Assembly: GCA_049115575.1 (NCBI GenBank)
Contig: JAGDZU010000004.1
Location: 590,912-654,911 of the forward strand
Origin: JAHEKB01 sp049115575
GTDB taxonomy: Bacteria > Bacteroidota > Bacteroidia > NS11-12g > UBA9320
Reading direction: 5' to 3'
DNA length: 64,000 nt
Shown here: positions 1 through 8,821 of the stretch, piece by piece
Numbering within the stretch: the stretch's first letter is position 1
How the letters are laid out: every line of letters starts with the position of its first letter
Position numbers and translations under genes: made by a program
The notes under the pieces: generated by a model
Told to the model about the DNA's origin: nothing
The model's input: the letters and a program-made list of their open reading frames with translations, nothing else
Databases searched by the model: none

Positions 1-324
1 AAGGATCTCTGGACAAAATGTTATACCGTCATCCCAATTCTGAAGATGTGTATTTATGTGATTATAAGACCAATTTAGTCTTAATTCTGTACGCTCACTC
101 ACGCCATAACGGAGTAAGGTAGTATTTATGGTAACATCATTCGTAATTTCTTCAATACATGGCTGCCGCGCTGCAGTAGACTCATAAACAAATCCTGTCT
201 CGATCTGCAAAGCACCTTTAGGTACCACATTTGGGCTTTCCGTGAAATCTGGCCTATCAGTTTCTATTTGGCCAAATGATAGAATCTGGCTTAAAACTAT
301 TCCTATTAGCAGGACTATTCTCAT
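1..324 (-). CDS. Outer-membrane transporter-like protein, 3' part cut off by window edge
   Basis: An open minus-strand frame starts at ATG 322-324 and runs off the window, giving 108 visible codons. It begins with a signal peptide (MRIVLLIGIVLSQILSFGQ), followed by ETDRPDFTESPNVVPKGALQ and then LLRYGVSERTELRL. This pattern is typical of the Bacteroidota proteins related to the 'MetA-pathway of phenol degradation' family, which are predicted outer-membrane beta-barrels. The start lies 9 bp after the stop of the oligopeptidase B gene on the same strand, so the two may be cotranscribed. The substrate is unknown. The assignment rests on the N-terminal third only. Confidence 0.7.
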   Translation of the reverse strand, partial: MRIVLLIGIVLSQILSFGQIETDRPDFTESPNVVPKGALQIETGFVYESTAARQPCIEEITNDVTINTTLLRYGVSERTELRLNWSYNHINTHLQNWDDGITFCPEIL

Positions 325-333
325 AAGACAAAT

Positions 334-2367
334 TTAACTACTTATACCCTCCAGCATAAACAAAAATGCATATTCCATGGCCGTTTCTTTATGAGCTGCA
401 AATCTTCCGCTTGCTCCACCATGTCCTGTCTCCATATTGGTATGTAAAAGCAACAAATTATTGTCCGTTTTCATGTCTCTAAGTTTTGCAACCCATTTAG
501 CAGGTTCCCAGTATTGTACTTGACTATCGTGGAGGCCTGTGGTAACCATCATAGATGGATATTCTTTGGATTCCACATTATCGTAAGGTGAATATGATTT
601 GATGTAATTGTAGTATTCCACTTCATTGGGGTTTCCCCATTCGTCATACTCTCCTGTGGTGAGGGGTATACTGTCATCAAGCATAGTAGTAACCACATCT
701 ACAAAAGGAACCGCCGCAATCACTCCATTCCAGATTTCCGGCTTCATATTGATAACCGCCCCCATTAATAGCCCTCCAGCGCTACCTCCCATTGCATATA
801 GACTTTCTTTGCTGGTAAGGCCTTCTTGAACTAAAAATTCACCACAATCAATAAAGTCATAGAATGTATTCTTTTTACTAAGTAGTTTTCCATTTTCATA
901 CCATTCTCTACCCAGATCTTCTCCTCCTCTTATATGTGCAATGGCAAATATGAAACCTCTATTTAGTAGGCTCAATCGCACAGAGCTGAAATACGGATCC
1001 ATGGAATATCCATATGAACCATAGGCGTATAAAAGCAAAGGGTTTTTGTCCTGCCTCAGAGATTTTTTATACACCAATGATATTGGCACAGCTGTTCCGT
1101 CTCTGGCTTCACATATCACTCGTTTTGATTCGTATTCACTGGGGTCATAGCCTCCTACTATCTCTTGCTGTTTCTTAAGTCCCTGCGTTTTATCTTCTAG
1201 ATTGTAGTCAAATATGCTTGTTGGAGTGGTCAAAGAGCTGTAGCCATAACGCAAAATTCTAGTGTCAAATTCTGGATTAACTCCAGTCCAGCAGCTATAT
1301 GTTTCATCATTAAATTTGATATAGTGTTCTTGACCGTTTTGTTGGTTGATTACTCTGAGCTGATCTAGTCCTGCTGTCTTTTCTTCCACCACTAAAAAAT
1401 CTTTAAAAGTTTCTATGCCCTCAATTAGTGTGTCTTCTCTGTGGTCAATTACCACTTCCCACTGCTCTCTTTCGGTTTTGTCGACTGGACATTCCATCAA
1501 TTTGAAATTTGTGGCATCCCAATTAGTGAGCACATACCACTGATTACCCACATGGCTTATTCCATACTCCATTCCTCTAACTCTGTCTTGAAATACTTTG
1601 AACTCTTCAAGCGGTTCATCCGCGCTTAAGTATCTATATTCATCCGTTAATGTGCTTGAAGATGAAATTATGATATAGTCGGTTGATTTGCTCTTATATG
1701 CGTTGCAATAAAAAGTGTCATCCTCTTCTCTATAAACTTCCACCGTCTCCTGGGTTTCTAAATTATAACGCATCACTTTGTGTGATCTCAGTGTTTGCTC
1801 ATCTCTGTAGGTAAAAAAAAGATGAATGTTATCATTTGCCCACGCTGCTCCCCCAGTTGTTCCCTCTAACTTTGATGTGAGAATCTCACCTGTTTTTAGA
1901 TTCTTAAGTCGAATAGTATAAATGCGCCTGCTTACAGTATCTTCTCCAAATGCAAGCCATTGGTTGTCTGGACTTACACTCATTCCAGCAACATGGTAAT
2001 AGGCATGCTCTTTTGCCAATTCATTTACATTGAGAAAAATCTCTTCTTCATTGTCTAAAGAAGCTTTCTTTCTGCAAAAGATGGGGTGTTCATCTCCTTT
2101 CTCATACTTGCTGTAATACCAGTATCCATTCTTGAAGTAAGGGACGCTAGTATCGTCTTTCTTGATTCTTCCTATGATTTCATTATATAGCTCATCTTGG
2201 AAGTTTTCTGTATGCTTGAGTTGTTCTTTGGTATAGTCATTTTCAGAATTAAGATAATCTATAACATCAGTATTCTCACGATCATTTAGCCAGTAGTAAT
2301 TGTCTATTCGAAGATCTCCATGAATCAGGAGTTCTTTGGGTATTTTCTTTGCTTTCGGCGCTTGCAT
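334..2367 (-). CDS. ptrB: Oligopeptidase B (S9 family prolyl-oligopeptidase fold)
   Basis: This serine peptidase cleaves short peptides after basic residues. The 677-residue length is normal for the family. The N-terminal seven-bladed propeller (about residues 70-400) is followed by an alpha/beta-hydrolase domain with nucleophile motif GGSAGG (Ser529), a catalytic Asp in TGLHDSQ (Asp614) and a catalytic His in ETGHGG (His649). This spacing matches characterised oligopeptidase B enzymes. No signal peptide is visible, so it is probably cytoplasmic. It diverges from the RsmI-like gene across 45-70 bp and is followed closely by the transporter-like gene at the window edge. Confidence 0.95.
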   Translation of the reverse strand: MQAPKAKKIPKELLIHGDLRIDNYYWLNDRENTDVIDYLNSENDYTKEQLKHTENFQDELYNEIIGRIKKDDTSVPYFKNGYWYYSKYEKGDEHPIFCRKKASLDNEEEIFLNVNELAKEHAYYHVAGMSVSPDNQWLAFGEDTVSRRIYTIRLKNLKTGEILTSKLEGTTGGAAWANDNIHLFFTYRDEQTLRSHKVMRYNLETQETVEVYREEDDTFYCNAYKSKSTDYIIISSSSTLTDEYRYLSADEPLEEFKVFQDRVRGMEYGISHVGNQWYVLTNWDATNFKLMECPVDKTEREQWEVVIDHREDTLIEGIETFKDFLVVEEKTAGLDQLRVINQQNGQEHYIKFNDETYSCWTGVNPEFDTRILRYGYSSLTTPTSIFDYNLEDKTQGLKKQQEIVGGYDPSEYESKRVICEARDGTAVPISLVYKKSLRQDKNPLLLYAYGSYGYSMDPYFSSVRLSLLNRGFIFAIAHIRGGEDLGREWYENGKLLSKKNTFYDFIDCGEFLVQEGLTSKESLYAMGGSAGGLLMGAVINMKPEIWNGVIAAVPFVDVVTTMLDDSIPLTTGEYDEWGNPNEVEYYNYIKSYSPYDNVESKEYPSMMVTTGLHDSQVQYWEPAKWVAKLRDMKTDNNLLLLHTNMETGHGGASGRFAAHKETAMEYAFLFMLEGISS

Positions 2368-2436
2368 TGCACAAGAATAAAACTAATTCTAAAAGTTCGA
2401 GCTTAGAATATTATGAATGTTCGTTATTTGCCTTTC

Positions 2437-3132
2437 ATGGCAATGCAAGTTGTTCTCATACCCACCTTTATTGGTGTCCAAGAGAAAGGAAATTTACCTC
2501 AAAGAACTCTTGACAAAATATATTCTATAAGACATTTTATTGTGGAACGAGAGCGAACTGCTCGAGCATTTCTTAAAGCTATTCAACATCCATTAGCCCA
2601 GCAAGATTTCGTAATTCATGAACTCGACAAGCATGGTAACTACAACAATTTTCATGGCTTTGTAGACCAGCATTTATCAACTGATGACATTGGAGTGCTT
2701 TCTGAAGCAGGTTTGCCTGCCATTGCTGATCCTGGCTCTAGCATAATTGCCTACGCTCACTCAAAAAGTGCTAAGATTGTACCATTAGCAGGTACATCAT
2801 CCATTTTTCTAGCCTTGATGGCTAGTGGTCTTAATGGTCAGGATTTTAGATTTCACGGATATCTCCCTATAGACTCATCTCAAAGATTAAAGAAACTCAA
2901 AGAGATGGAAAAGTTCTCTGGCAAATCCACGCAAATTTTCATGGAGGCTCCTTATAGAAATAATGACTTTCTAAGCTTCCTAATTAAGAATCTTCAAAAA
3001 AGCACTACTCTTTGTATCGCATGTGATCTTGAATCTGAGCGTGAGATTATCATTTCCAAAAAAGTAAGTGAATGGTCGGCTAAAGAGATAGACCTGCACA
3101 AGCGACCCTGCATATATCTCATTGGTCAATAA
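2437..3132 (+). CDS. SAM-dependent methyltransferase of the RsmI / tetrapyrrole methylase fold
   Basis: The protein resembles the RsmI group (2'-O-methylation of C1402 in 16S rRNA) and other tetrapyrrole-methylase-fold enzymes. Visible features are an N-terminal strand reading VVLIPTFIG, an SEAG-x-PAIADPGS motif (the RsmI-like SDAGTPxISDPG loop), PLAGTSS, and a late EAPYRN. Bacteroidota often carry a second short RsmI-like protein of about 235 residues, and this fits that group; its exact target is unknown. I chose ATG 2437 because the family starts immediately before the first beta strand; ATG 2413 would add eight residues and ATG 2443 would remove two. It converges on the bestrophin gene, with 7 bp between stops. 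Confidence 0.8.
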   Translation: MAMQVVLIPTFIGVQEKGNLPQRTLDKIYSIRHFIVERERTARAFLKAIQHPLAQQDFVIHELDKHGNYNNFHGFVDQHLSTDDIGVLSEAGLPAIADPGSSIIAYAHSKSAKIVPLAGTSSIFLALMASGLNGQDFRFHGYLPIDSSQRLKKLKEMEKFSGKSTQIFMEAPYRNNDFLSFLIKNLQKSTTLCIACDLESEREIIISKKVSEWSAKEIDLHKRPCIYLIGQ

Positions 3133-3139
3133 TTTTTGA

Positions 3140-4051
3140 TCAATCAATATAGGCAGCACCGTATTTGGTATACTGTATTGGTAAAGTGTCTGGCAAATCC
3201 TCAGCGTCTATTTGTTGAAGCATATCAATTTCTATAGCCCTACAAATACTAGACATTGGAGTATCGGCTGCTCTTCCCTCAAATGGCTCTTCCGTGACTT
3301 CCCCTGATTTATCTAATATATAAAACACGAATGAGACCATTGCAGTAATAGGGATTAGCATGAAATTCATTCCGTCTACTAAAGCACAAGGTAAAAGTAA
3401 GATGAATACCCAAAGAAATAAGCGAGTGAAATAATTGTAGTAGAAAGGAAATACGGTGTTCTTTATTCTTTCTGCTTTGCCTTGTTCTTGGTACATAATC
3501 CGAATATCTCCCATCAACATGGAATGCTGAAATTCGGTAATCTGACCATTGCGCAACAACTCTGTAACAACTTTACCTTGCCTGTGAAGAATCTGGACCG
3601 GTTTGTTTTTAGCTGTTTGTAGCATCTTACAAAACTTATCGTCCATATAATGACTTACCGTGCTGAGATCTATGTTTTTTCGCAAGTGCATATTAAGCAC
3701 ATACAGCCAAGCTATATGCCTGTGTATTAATGTGTTTTGATCCTCTTTATCATCTATATATGCAACCACTTGAGTTCCAAAATTTCGGCTTACATTAACA
3801 ATTGCACCCCAAACTTTGCGGGCTTCCCACCATCTATCATAGGCTGAATTGTTTCTAAAACCTAGAAATATAGCCAGAGCGCCACCCAGTATGGTAACAG
3901 GAATTACAGAAACCGAAAGGTCATATCCAACTTGATTATGAATTAACCAAACTATGGCCGCCCAACACAACTGAATGAATATGGCAATCCTGTTGTAGTA
4001 AAAAATTCCATATGTCCTCTTAAACGAATTTGTTGAATAATGTAATAACAT
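3140..4051 (-). CDS. Bestrophin-family anion channel (YneE/UPF0187 type)
   Basis: The 303-residue membrane protein has the bestrophin hallmark FLGFRNNSAYDRWWEARKVW near residues 62-81. It also has N-terminal helices around residues 20-60 and a second membrane pair around residues 210-245 (RLFLWVFILLLPCALVDG). Bacterial homologues form pentameric anion or cation channels in the inner membrane. The start is only 3 bp from the stop of acs, so it is very likely translated from the same mRNA. The physiological ion is not readable from sequence; a role in carboxylate or chloride balance linked to acetate use is only a guess from context. Confidence 0.88.
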   Translation of the reverse strand: MLLHYSTNSFKRTYGIFYYNRIAIFIQLCWAAIVWLIHNQVGYDLSVSVIPVTILGGALAIFLGFRNNSAYDRWWEARKVWGAIVNVSRNFGTQVVAYIDDKEDQNTLIHRHIAWLYVLNMHLRKNIDLSTVSHYMDDKFCKMLQTAKNKPVQILHRQGKVVTELLRNGQITEFQHSMLMGDIRIMYQEQGKAERIKNTVFPFYYNYFTRLFLWVFILLLPCALVDGMNFMLIPITAMVSFVFYILDKSGEVTEEPFEGRAADTPMSSICRAIEIDMLQQIDAEDLPDTLPIQYTKYGAAYID

Positions 4052-4054
4052 GTT

Positions 4055-5974
4055 TTAGTTGCTCGCTTGTTGATTTAGTTCGTCTAGTATCAATTGTACC
4101 GCTTCTGGATTTAATAAAGTGGATATATCTCCAAATTGTTTTCTTTCACCCGCAGCAATTTTTCTCAATATCCTTCTCATGATTTTGCCGCTCCTAGTTT
4201 TGGGCAAGGCAGAAACAAGCTGAATCACCTCTGGCTTAGCAATTGGACCCACAAGATGAGAAACTAAATCTAGGAGTTCTTTTTTGAATGCGACAGGGTC
4301 TTCAATAGTTTTACTGCTTTGAACAAATGCATAAATTGCATTGCCTTTGAGTTCATGTGGATAGCCAACAACAGCTGATTCAGAAACATCGGGGTGTTCA
4401 TCCAGGGCATTTTCAATTTCTGCAGTTCCCAAATTGTGCCCACTAACAATAACCACATCGTCCATTCTTCCTGTTATTCGGTATTGACCATTGGCATCTC
4501 TCCTGCAACCATCTCCTGTAAAATATTTACCGGGGTAATCGCTAAAATAGGTTTGTTTATAACGCTCATGGTCACCATATATGGTTCTTGCCATAGAGGG
4601 CCACGGATACTTGATGCATAGTCCTCCTTCTGCCTCGGTTTCTGTTAATTCCTCCCCATCTTTATTTACTAAGCAACATTGTATTCCCGGTAAAGGATAT
4701 GTAGCATATGTTGGTTTAAAAGGAGTTGCACCAGGTATTGGTGAAATCATTATCCCACCTGTTTCAGTTTGCCACCAGGTATCTACTATGGGGCACTTCC
4801 CCTTGCCTATATGATTATTGTACCAATTCCATGCTTCCTCATTAATGGGTTCGCCTACTGAACCTAAAACCTTAAGTGAATCCAAACTGTGTTTATTAAC
4901 AAGTGAGATATCGCATTGTGCAAGTGCTCTAATTGCTGTAGGTGCTGTGTAAAAGATCTCTACTTTGTGTTTATCTACTATATCCCACATCCTACCCAAG
5001 TCTGGATAAGATGGAGTTCCTTCATACATAAGCGTTGTAGCTCCAGCGCTTAGAGGACCGTAAATTATATAGCTATGACCTGTAATCCATCCAATATCTG
5101 CAGTACACCAGTATACCTGGCCTTCTTGATACTGGAATACCGTTCTAAAGGTGTAATTAGTATAGACCATATAGCCCCCACTACTGTGAACCATCCCTTT
5201 TGGTTTTCCCGTAGAACCAGAAGTGTACAATATGAACAAAGGATCTTCTGAATCCATAATTTCAGCTTCACATTCGATGGAGCATCCTTTAATAGCATCA
5301 GACCACCAGACATCCCGGTTTTCTGCCATTTTGATTTCATTACCCACTCTATTCAGCACAACTACTTTTTCTATAGTTGGGCAGTCCATTAAAGCTTCAT
5401 CTGCTATATCTTTTAGGTGTGTAATTTTGTCTCCTCTAAAACCTCCATCTGCTGTTAATAGGACCTTACATGCAGCATCATTTATTCTATCAGCTAAAGA
5501 ACGCGAACTGAATCCTGCAAATACCACGGAGTGCACGGCTCCAATTCTAGCACAAGCCAATACCGCATAAGTTAACTCCGGTACCATGGGCATGTAAAGG
5601 CATACTCTATCGCCTTTCTCAACACCAATGGATTTGAGCATATTGGCAACTCGATTTACTTCAGATGCCAATTCACCATATGTGATGTGTTTAGATACTT
5701 CGTTTGGATCGTTTGCTTCCCAAATAATAGCAGTTTGATTTCTCCTATCTGCAAGGTGTCTATCAATACAATTTTCAGTGATATTCAGTTTGGCATTGAT
5801 GAACCATTTTACATAGGCATTTTCTAAATCATGCTCTAGAATCTTATCCCATTTCGAATGCCATTTGAAATCCTTCTCTGCTATCTGGGCCCAAAACAAT
5901 TCAGGATTATGGAGGCTCTTTTCATAAGTACTTCTATACTCTTCTGGGGAATGAAGAATTGGTTTAGTGGACAT
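4055..5974 (-). CDS. acs: Acetyl-CoA synthetase (AMP-forming)
   Basis: This enzyme activates acetate to acetyl-CoA through acetyl-AMP. The 639-residue length is standard. Visible motifs are the ATP-binding loop YTSGSTGKPKGMVHSSGGY (about residues 250-268), WWQTETGG, YFTGDGCRRD, and the C-terminal GRMDDVVIVSGHNLGTAEIE. The conserved lysine in KTRSGKIMRR is regulated by acetylation in characterised homologues. The gene sits in a minus-strand row: rhodanese, thioredoxin, acs, bestrophin, with gaps of 34, 34 and 3 bp. I see no clear promoter directly upstream, so transcription probably starts before the rhodanese gene. Confidence 0.97.
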   Translation of the reverse strand: MSTKPILHSPEEYRSTYEKSLHNPELFWAQIAEKDFKWHSKWDKILEHDLENAYVKWFINAKLNITENCIDRHLADRRNQTAIIWEANDPNEVSKHITYGELASEVNRVANMLKSIGVEKGDRVCLYMPMVPELTYAVLACARIGAVHSVVFAGFSSRSLADRINDAACKVLLTADGGFRGDKITHLKDIADEALMDCPTIEKVVVLNRVGNEIKMAENRDVWWSDAIKGCSIECEAEIMDSEDPLFILYTSGSTGKPKGMVHSSGGYMVYTNYTFRTVFQYQEGQVYWCTADIGWITGHSYIIYGPLSAGATTLMYEGTPSYPDLGRMWDIVDKHKVEIFYTAPTAIRALAQCDISLVNKHSLDSLKVLGSVGEPINEEAWNWYNNHIGKGKCPIVDTWWQTETGGIMISPIPGATPFKPTYATYPLPGIQCCLVNKDGEELTETEAEGGLCIKYPWPSMARTIYGDHERYKQTYFSDYPGKYFTGDGCRRDANGQYRITGRMDDVVIVSGHNLGTAEIENALDEHPDVSESAVVGYPHELKGNAIYAFVQSSKTIEDPVAFKKELLDLVSHLVGPIAKPEVIQLVSALPKTRSGKIMRRILRKIAAGERKQFGDISTLLNPEAVQLILDELNQQASN

Positions 5975-6008
5975 AGGCCACTAATTTAATTAATGAAGAC
6001 TAAATAGT

Positions 6009-6299
6009 TTACAATTGAATTTGTTGGATTATTTCAGAGGCTTGCCTCACCCCACTTTCTCTCCAACTTAACTTGCCATCTTTGAATATCATTAAAGTTG
6101 GGACTCCTTGAACATGATAGGCCCCTGCTAGTCTGGGATTCTTATCTACGTCAATTTTCAGTATTTTGACCTCATCTCCAAGCTCCTCTTTTACTTGAGT
6201 CAAAATCGGGGTCATCATTTTACAAGGTCCACACCATTCTGCAGAAAAATCTACTAGAACTTTACTATGAGCATTTACTATTTCTTTAAAATTTGCCAT
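6009..6299 (-). CDS. trxA: Thioredoxin
   Basis: This 96-residue protein has the thioredoxin fold and the classical active site WCGPC at residues 22-26, with the cis-proline loop GVPTLMIF. It has no signal peptide, so it acts as a cytoplasmic disulfide reductase. The length is slightly short (typical 105) but complete. It lies between a rhodanese gene and acs on the same strand with 34 bp gaps on each side. Other thioredoxin-like proteins in the window (16869-18290 and 57087-57806) are exported, so this is the only cytoplasmic one here. Confidence 0.93.
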   Translation of the reverse strand: MANFKEIVNAHSKVLVDFSAEWCGPCKMMTPILTQVKEELGDEVKILKIDVDKNPRLAGAYHVQGVPTLMIFKDGKLSWRESGVRQASEIIQQIQL

Positions 6300-6333
6300 T
6301 TCTGAATTAACAGACGTTGAATGCTGTTAGTGC

Positions 6334-6639
6334 TTACACCATGTTGTTCACCTTACCCCAGCTTCCGCCATTATAAGCCTCTATGCCATTTCTTTTCATA
6401 ATACCCGTTGCAGATGCACTTCGCATACCACTAGCGCAGCAAGCAATTACAGGTTTATTCCAAGATTTTATTTGATTCAATTTTCCGTCGATGTTATTCA
6501 AAGGAATGTTTTTAGATCCTTTGACGTGTCCGCTGGCAAATTCTCCTTTGGTTCTCACATCTACTATTACCGCTCCATCTTGTAACTTTTCTTTTAAGTC
6601 TACTCCAGGTCCAAATGCTTTCTTTAAGAAATTAAACAT
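6334..6639 (-). CDS. Rhodanese-like domain protein
   Basis: The protein is a single rhodanese domain of about 101 residues: DVRTKGEFASGHVKGS is the N-terminal rhodanese motif, and ACCASGMRSA is the active-site loop with the catalytic cysteine. Single-domain rhodaneses carry sulfane sulfur and often partner with thioredoxin, which is encoded next. I placed the start at ATG 6637-6639 (MFNFLKKAFGP), the usual family beginning; an ATG 27 bp upstream would add nine residues with no homologous look. It is the probable first gene of the run rhodanese, thioredoxin, acs, bestrophin. Confidence 0.85.
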   Translation of the reverse strand: MFNFLKKAFGPGVDLKEKLQDGAVIVDVRTKGEFASGHVKGSKNIPLNNIDGKLNQIKSWNKPVIACCASGMRSASATGIMKRNGIEAYNGGSWGKVNNMV

Positions 6640-6711
6640 AGTACAAAGCTCCGTCATAGACTTCACATTTGCTGTAATCTATGTTACCAACAAAAAAAAT
6701 AGACAATTTTA

Positions 6712-6719
6712 TATATTTG
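6712..6719 (+). promoter_or_regulatory. Bacteroidota -7 promoter box (TATATTTG)
   Basis: TATATTTG matches the Bacteroidota -7 consensus TAnnTTTG exactly. It ends 7 nt before the ATG at 6727, so the transcript would start at or just before the start codon. No good -33 TTG is seen at the usual spacing. Confidence 0.5.
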
Positions 6720-6726
6720 AATAGCT

Positions 6727-7176
6727 ATGCTCTCCAAGCAAAATATCTATAATGCTTGTACTTCTATCATTGAGGAAAAGCTGGAGGAATTAAACCTGAA
6801 CATGCAAAACCTTAAGGAGAGTATAGCGGGTGAAGAAAAGAGTTCAGCTGGAGACAAATTTGAAACTGCCAGAGCTATGGCCCAAAAAGAAATGGAGCAA
6901 CTCAATTTTCAAATTTTGAAACAGCAACAGGATTACAAGATTCTTTTGAACATAGATATAAATCAAAAATTTGATCATATCCAATTGGGGAGTTTAGTCA
7001 AAACCAAATCAAAGCGTTTGTTTATTGCCGTTGCCATAGGTAGGATTCACATAGACAACACGGATGTCTTTGTAATTTCTCCATCTTCGCCAATTGGTCA
7101 GCTTCTTATTGGTCAGGAACAAGGCTATAAATTTACCATGGCTGGAAAATCAGATGAGGTCCTAGAGCTTTCCTAG
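6727..7176 (+). CDS. GreA/GreB-like protein (C-terminal FKBP-like domain)
   Basis: The 149-residue protein resembles a divergent GreA/GreB. An N-terminal helical hairpin (about residues 8-75, with SSAGDKFETARAMAQKEM like the GreA coiled coil) precedes a C-terminal domain with SPIGQLLIGQEQGYKF, the equivalent of the GreA 'SPLGRALLGKKVGD' segment. Such proteins in Bacteroidota are sometimes mislabelled 3-oxoacyl-ACP synthase. The acidic tip residues needed for transcript cleavage are not obvious, so it may bind RNA polymerase without GreA activity. It lies between the rhodanese run and the paa regulator. Confidence 0.65.
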   Translation: MLSKQNIYNACTSIIEEKLEELNLNMQNLKESIAGEEKSSAGDKFETARAMAQKEMEQLNFQILKQQQDYKILLNIDINQKFDHIQLGSLVKTKSKRLFIAVAIGRIHIDNTDVFVISPSSPIGQLLIGQEQGYKFTMAGKSDEVLELS

Positions 7177-7194
7177 TATTTTTCTTCAAATTAG

Positions 7195-7202
7195 TATATT
7201 TG
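7195..7202 (+). promoter_or_regulatory. Bacteroidota -7 promoter box for the paa operon (TATATTTG)
   Basis: TATATTTG matches TAnnTTTG and lies 17 nt before the ATG of the TetR gene, directly against the palindromic operator at 7204-7217. This is a sensible repression geometry. No clear -33 TTG was found. Confidence 0.55.
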
Positions 7203-7203
7203 C

Positions 7204-7217
7204 CTAACGAACGATAG
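7204..7217. promoter_or_regulatory. Candidate PaaR/TetR operator (CTAACGAACGATAG)
   Basis: The site reads CTAACGAACGATAG. As I recall, Thermus PaaR recognises CNAACGNNCGTTNG; this site fits at every defined position except one (A instead of the first T of the right half). It sits 1 nt after the -7 box and ends 2 nt before the start codon of the TetR regulator, so bound repressor would block initiation of the whole operon. The consensus is from memory and function is inferred. Confidence 0.5.
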
Positions 7218-7219
7218 TT

Positions 7220-7816
7220 ATGTTGCAAACTACTGAGCGAAAAAGAGAAATCCTATCAACCTCACAAAGGCTTTTCAAAGAAAAAGGCTATGCATCTACA
7301 TCTGTAAGAGACATTGCCAAAGCTTTAGATATTGAACCCGCAAGCTTATACAGTCACATCAAAACCAAGGAAGACATTCTACAGATTACCTGCTTTGAAA
7401 TGGCTGACAAATTCCACAACGCCATTCTAGAAGTAAATGATATTTATTTCAATGCAGATGAGAAACTAAAATTGGCCATAAAACTCCATGTTGAAATACT
7501 CACTTCAAACATAGATGCGGCTGTAGTTTTCATTAGAGACTGGAGAAACTTAAGTCCGGAGGCCAAGGCTGAGTTCGTTGAGAAAAGAAATACTTACGAA
7601 GAAGGAATTAGAAACATTATTGAAGAGGGAATTAAAGAAGGTAACTTCAATGATATTGACATAAAAATTGCCGCTCTTGCCATTTTATCCAGTGTCAACT
7701 GGATAGTAGAATGGTACAGACCAGATGGAAAATTAGGACCAAATGAAATAGCAGAGAAACTCTGCAACTTTGTGCTGAGCGGATTAAAATCTGGCAAAGC
7801 CTCACAACAATTTTAG
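7220..7816 (+). CDS. TetR-family transcriptional regulator of phenylacetate genes (PaaR-like)
   Basis: The 198-residue protein has an N-terminal TetR helix-turn-helix (residues about 8-55: ILSTSQRLFKEKGYASTSV then SLYSHIKTKEDIL) and an all-helical ligand-binding C-terminal domain. It is the first gene of the phenylacetate cluster, 6 bp before paaA. PaaR-type TetR repressors release DNA on binding phenylacetyl-CoA; that ligand is inferred from context. An operator-like palindrome overlaps its own leader, suggesting autorepression together with the structural genes. Confidence 0.85.
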   Translation: MLQTTERKREILSTSQRLFKEKGYASTSVRDIAKALDIEPASLYSHIKTKEDILQITCFEMADKFHNAILEVNDIYFNADEKLKLAIKLHVEILTSNIDAAVVFIRDWRNLSPEAKAEFVEKRNTYEEGIRNIIEEGIKEGNFNDIDIKIAALAILSSVNWIVEWYRPDGKLGPNEIAEKLCNFVLSGLKSGKASQQF

Positions 7817-7822
7817 AACATC

Positions 7823-8806
7823 ATGTACGGAAACGCATATATAGACCCAAACGAAAAACTGGATTCTCAAGAAGAAAGCCAGGAATTACTAGACCAGTTT
7901 GAAGCTCGCATTCAAGCCGGAGAAAAAATAGAACCCAATGACTGGATGCCAGCATTGTACAGGAAGCAGCTCATCAGAATGATTGAACAACACGCCCATT
8001 CTGAAATAATAGGTGCACTCCCAGAAGGAACTTGGATTACTCGCGCTCCAGGCTTTAGAAGAAAGCTGGCTTTAATGGCCAAAGTACAAGATGAGGTGGG
8101 TCATGCTCAGCTGCTCTATTCTGCTGCTGAAACACTCGGTAAAACTAGAGAGGCAATGATCAACGATTTAATAACTGGTAAGTCAAAATACAGTAATGTT
8201 TTTAACTATCCAGCCTTAACATGGGCAGACAGTGCAATCATTGCTTGGCTCATAGATGCAGGGGCAATAGTAAATCAATTGGCCAATAGCAAAGGCTCTT
8301 ACGGCCCTTATTGTAGAGCTTTAGAACGCATTTGTTACGAAGAGAGTTTTCACTTGAAGTATGGGCACGATAATGTGGTACACCTTGCAACTGGTACTAA
8401 GAAACAAAGAGAAATGGTACAAGAAGCGCTCACAAGATGGTGGCCTCCAATAATGCACTTCTTTGGTCCTTCAGACAAGGCATCTGTTCATACTGAGACA
8501 CTTATGAAGTGGAAAGTGAAAATGATGAGTAATGATGCTATGCGTCAACAATACTTGGATATGTACGTTCCAAAAATCTGGGACTTAGGTTTGGTATTAC
8601 CTGATCCGAATCTTCACAAAAACCATGAATCTGGGCTTTGGGAATATACAGAACCGGATTGGGAAGAATTCAAACGAGTGATAAATGGAGATGGTCCATG
8701 TAATGCTGAAAGGCTGGCTGTTAGGAGAATGGCAGAAGAAAAAGGCCGCTGGGTAAGACGAGCTATTCTTGGAGAAGGGGCAGCATATGTGCAGCCATTT
8801 GCTTAA
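7823..8806 (+). CDS. paaA: 1,2-phenylacetyl-CoA epoxidase, catalytic subunit A
   Basis: This is the catalytic subunit of the di-iron monooxygenase that epoxidises the ring of phenylacetyl-CoA. It has 327 residues, usual for the family. Ferritin-like carboxylate and histidine ligands are visible in QHAHSEIIG, KVQDEVGHAQLLY and YEESFHLKYGHD. The C-terminus (KGRWVRRAILGE) matches PaaA. It follows the TetR gene by 6 bp. The expected next gene, paaB, is displaced 2.7 kb downstream by two secreted-protein genes in the same orientation. Confidence 0.96.
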   Translation: MYGNAYIDPNEKLDSQEESQELLDQFEARIQAGEKIEPNDWMPALYRKQLIRMIEQHAHSEIIGALPEGTWITRAPGFRRKLALMAKVQDEVGHAQLLYSAAETLGKTREAMINDLITGKSKYSNVFNYPALTWADSAIIAWLIDAGAIVNQLANSKGSYGPYCRALERICYEESFHLKYGHDNVVHLATGTKKQREMVQEALTRWWPPIMHFFGPSDKASVHTETLMKWKVKMMSNDAMRQQYLDMYVPKIWDLGLVLPDPNLHKNHESGLWEYTEPDWEEFKRVINGDGPCNAERLAVRRMAEEKGRWVRRAILGEGAAYVQPFA

Positions 8807-8821
8807 ATTTGGGAAAATCCC

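Noticed and set aside
4501..4515. GCAACCAT-type strings inside coding sequences (for example in acs, bestrophin and MBOAT genes) as further ECF promoters
   Set aside because: They lie in coding DNA, I saw no matching GACTAAT/GTCTAAT half at 12-13 nt, and no start codon follows.
4394..5570. Several plus-strand frames of 75-115 codons opposite acs
   Set aside because: They lie wholly within the acs coding sequence, have no signals or homologous look, and are explained by codon bias of the real gene.
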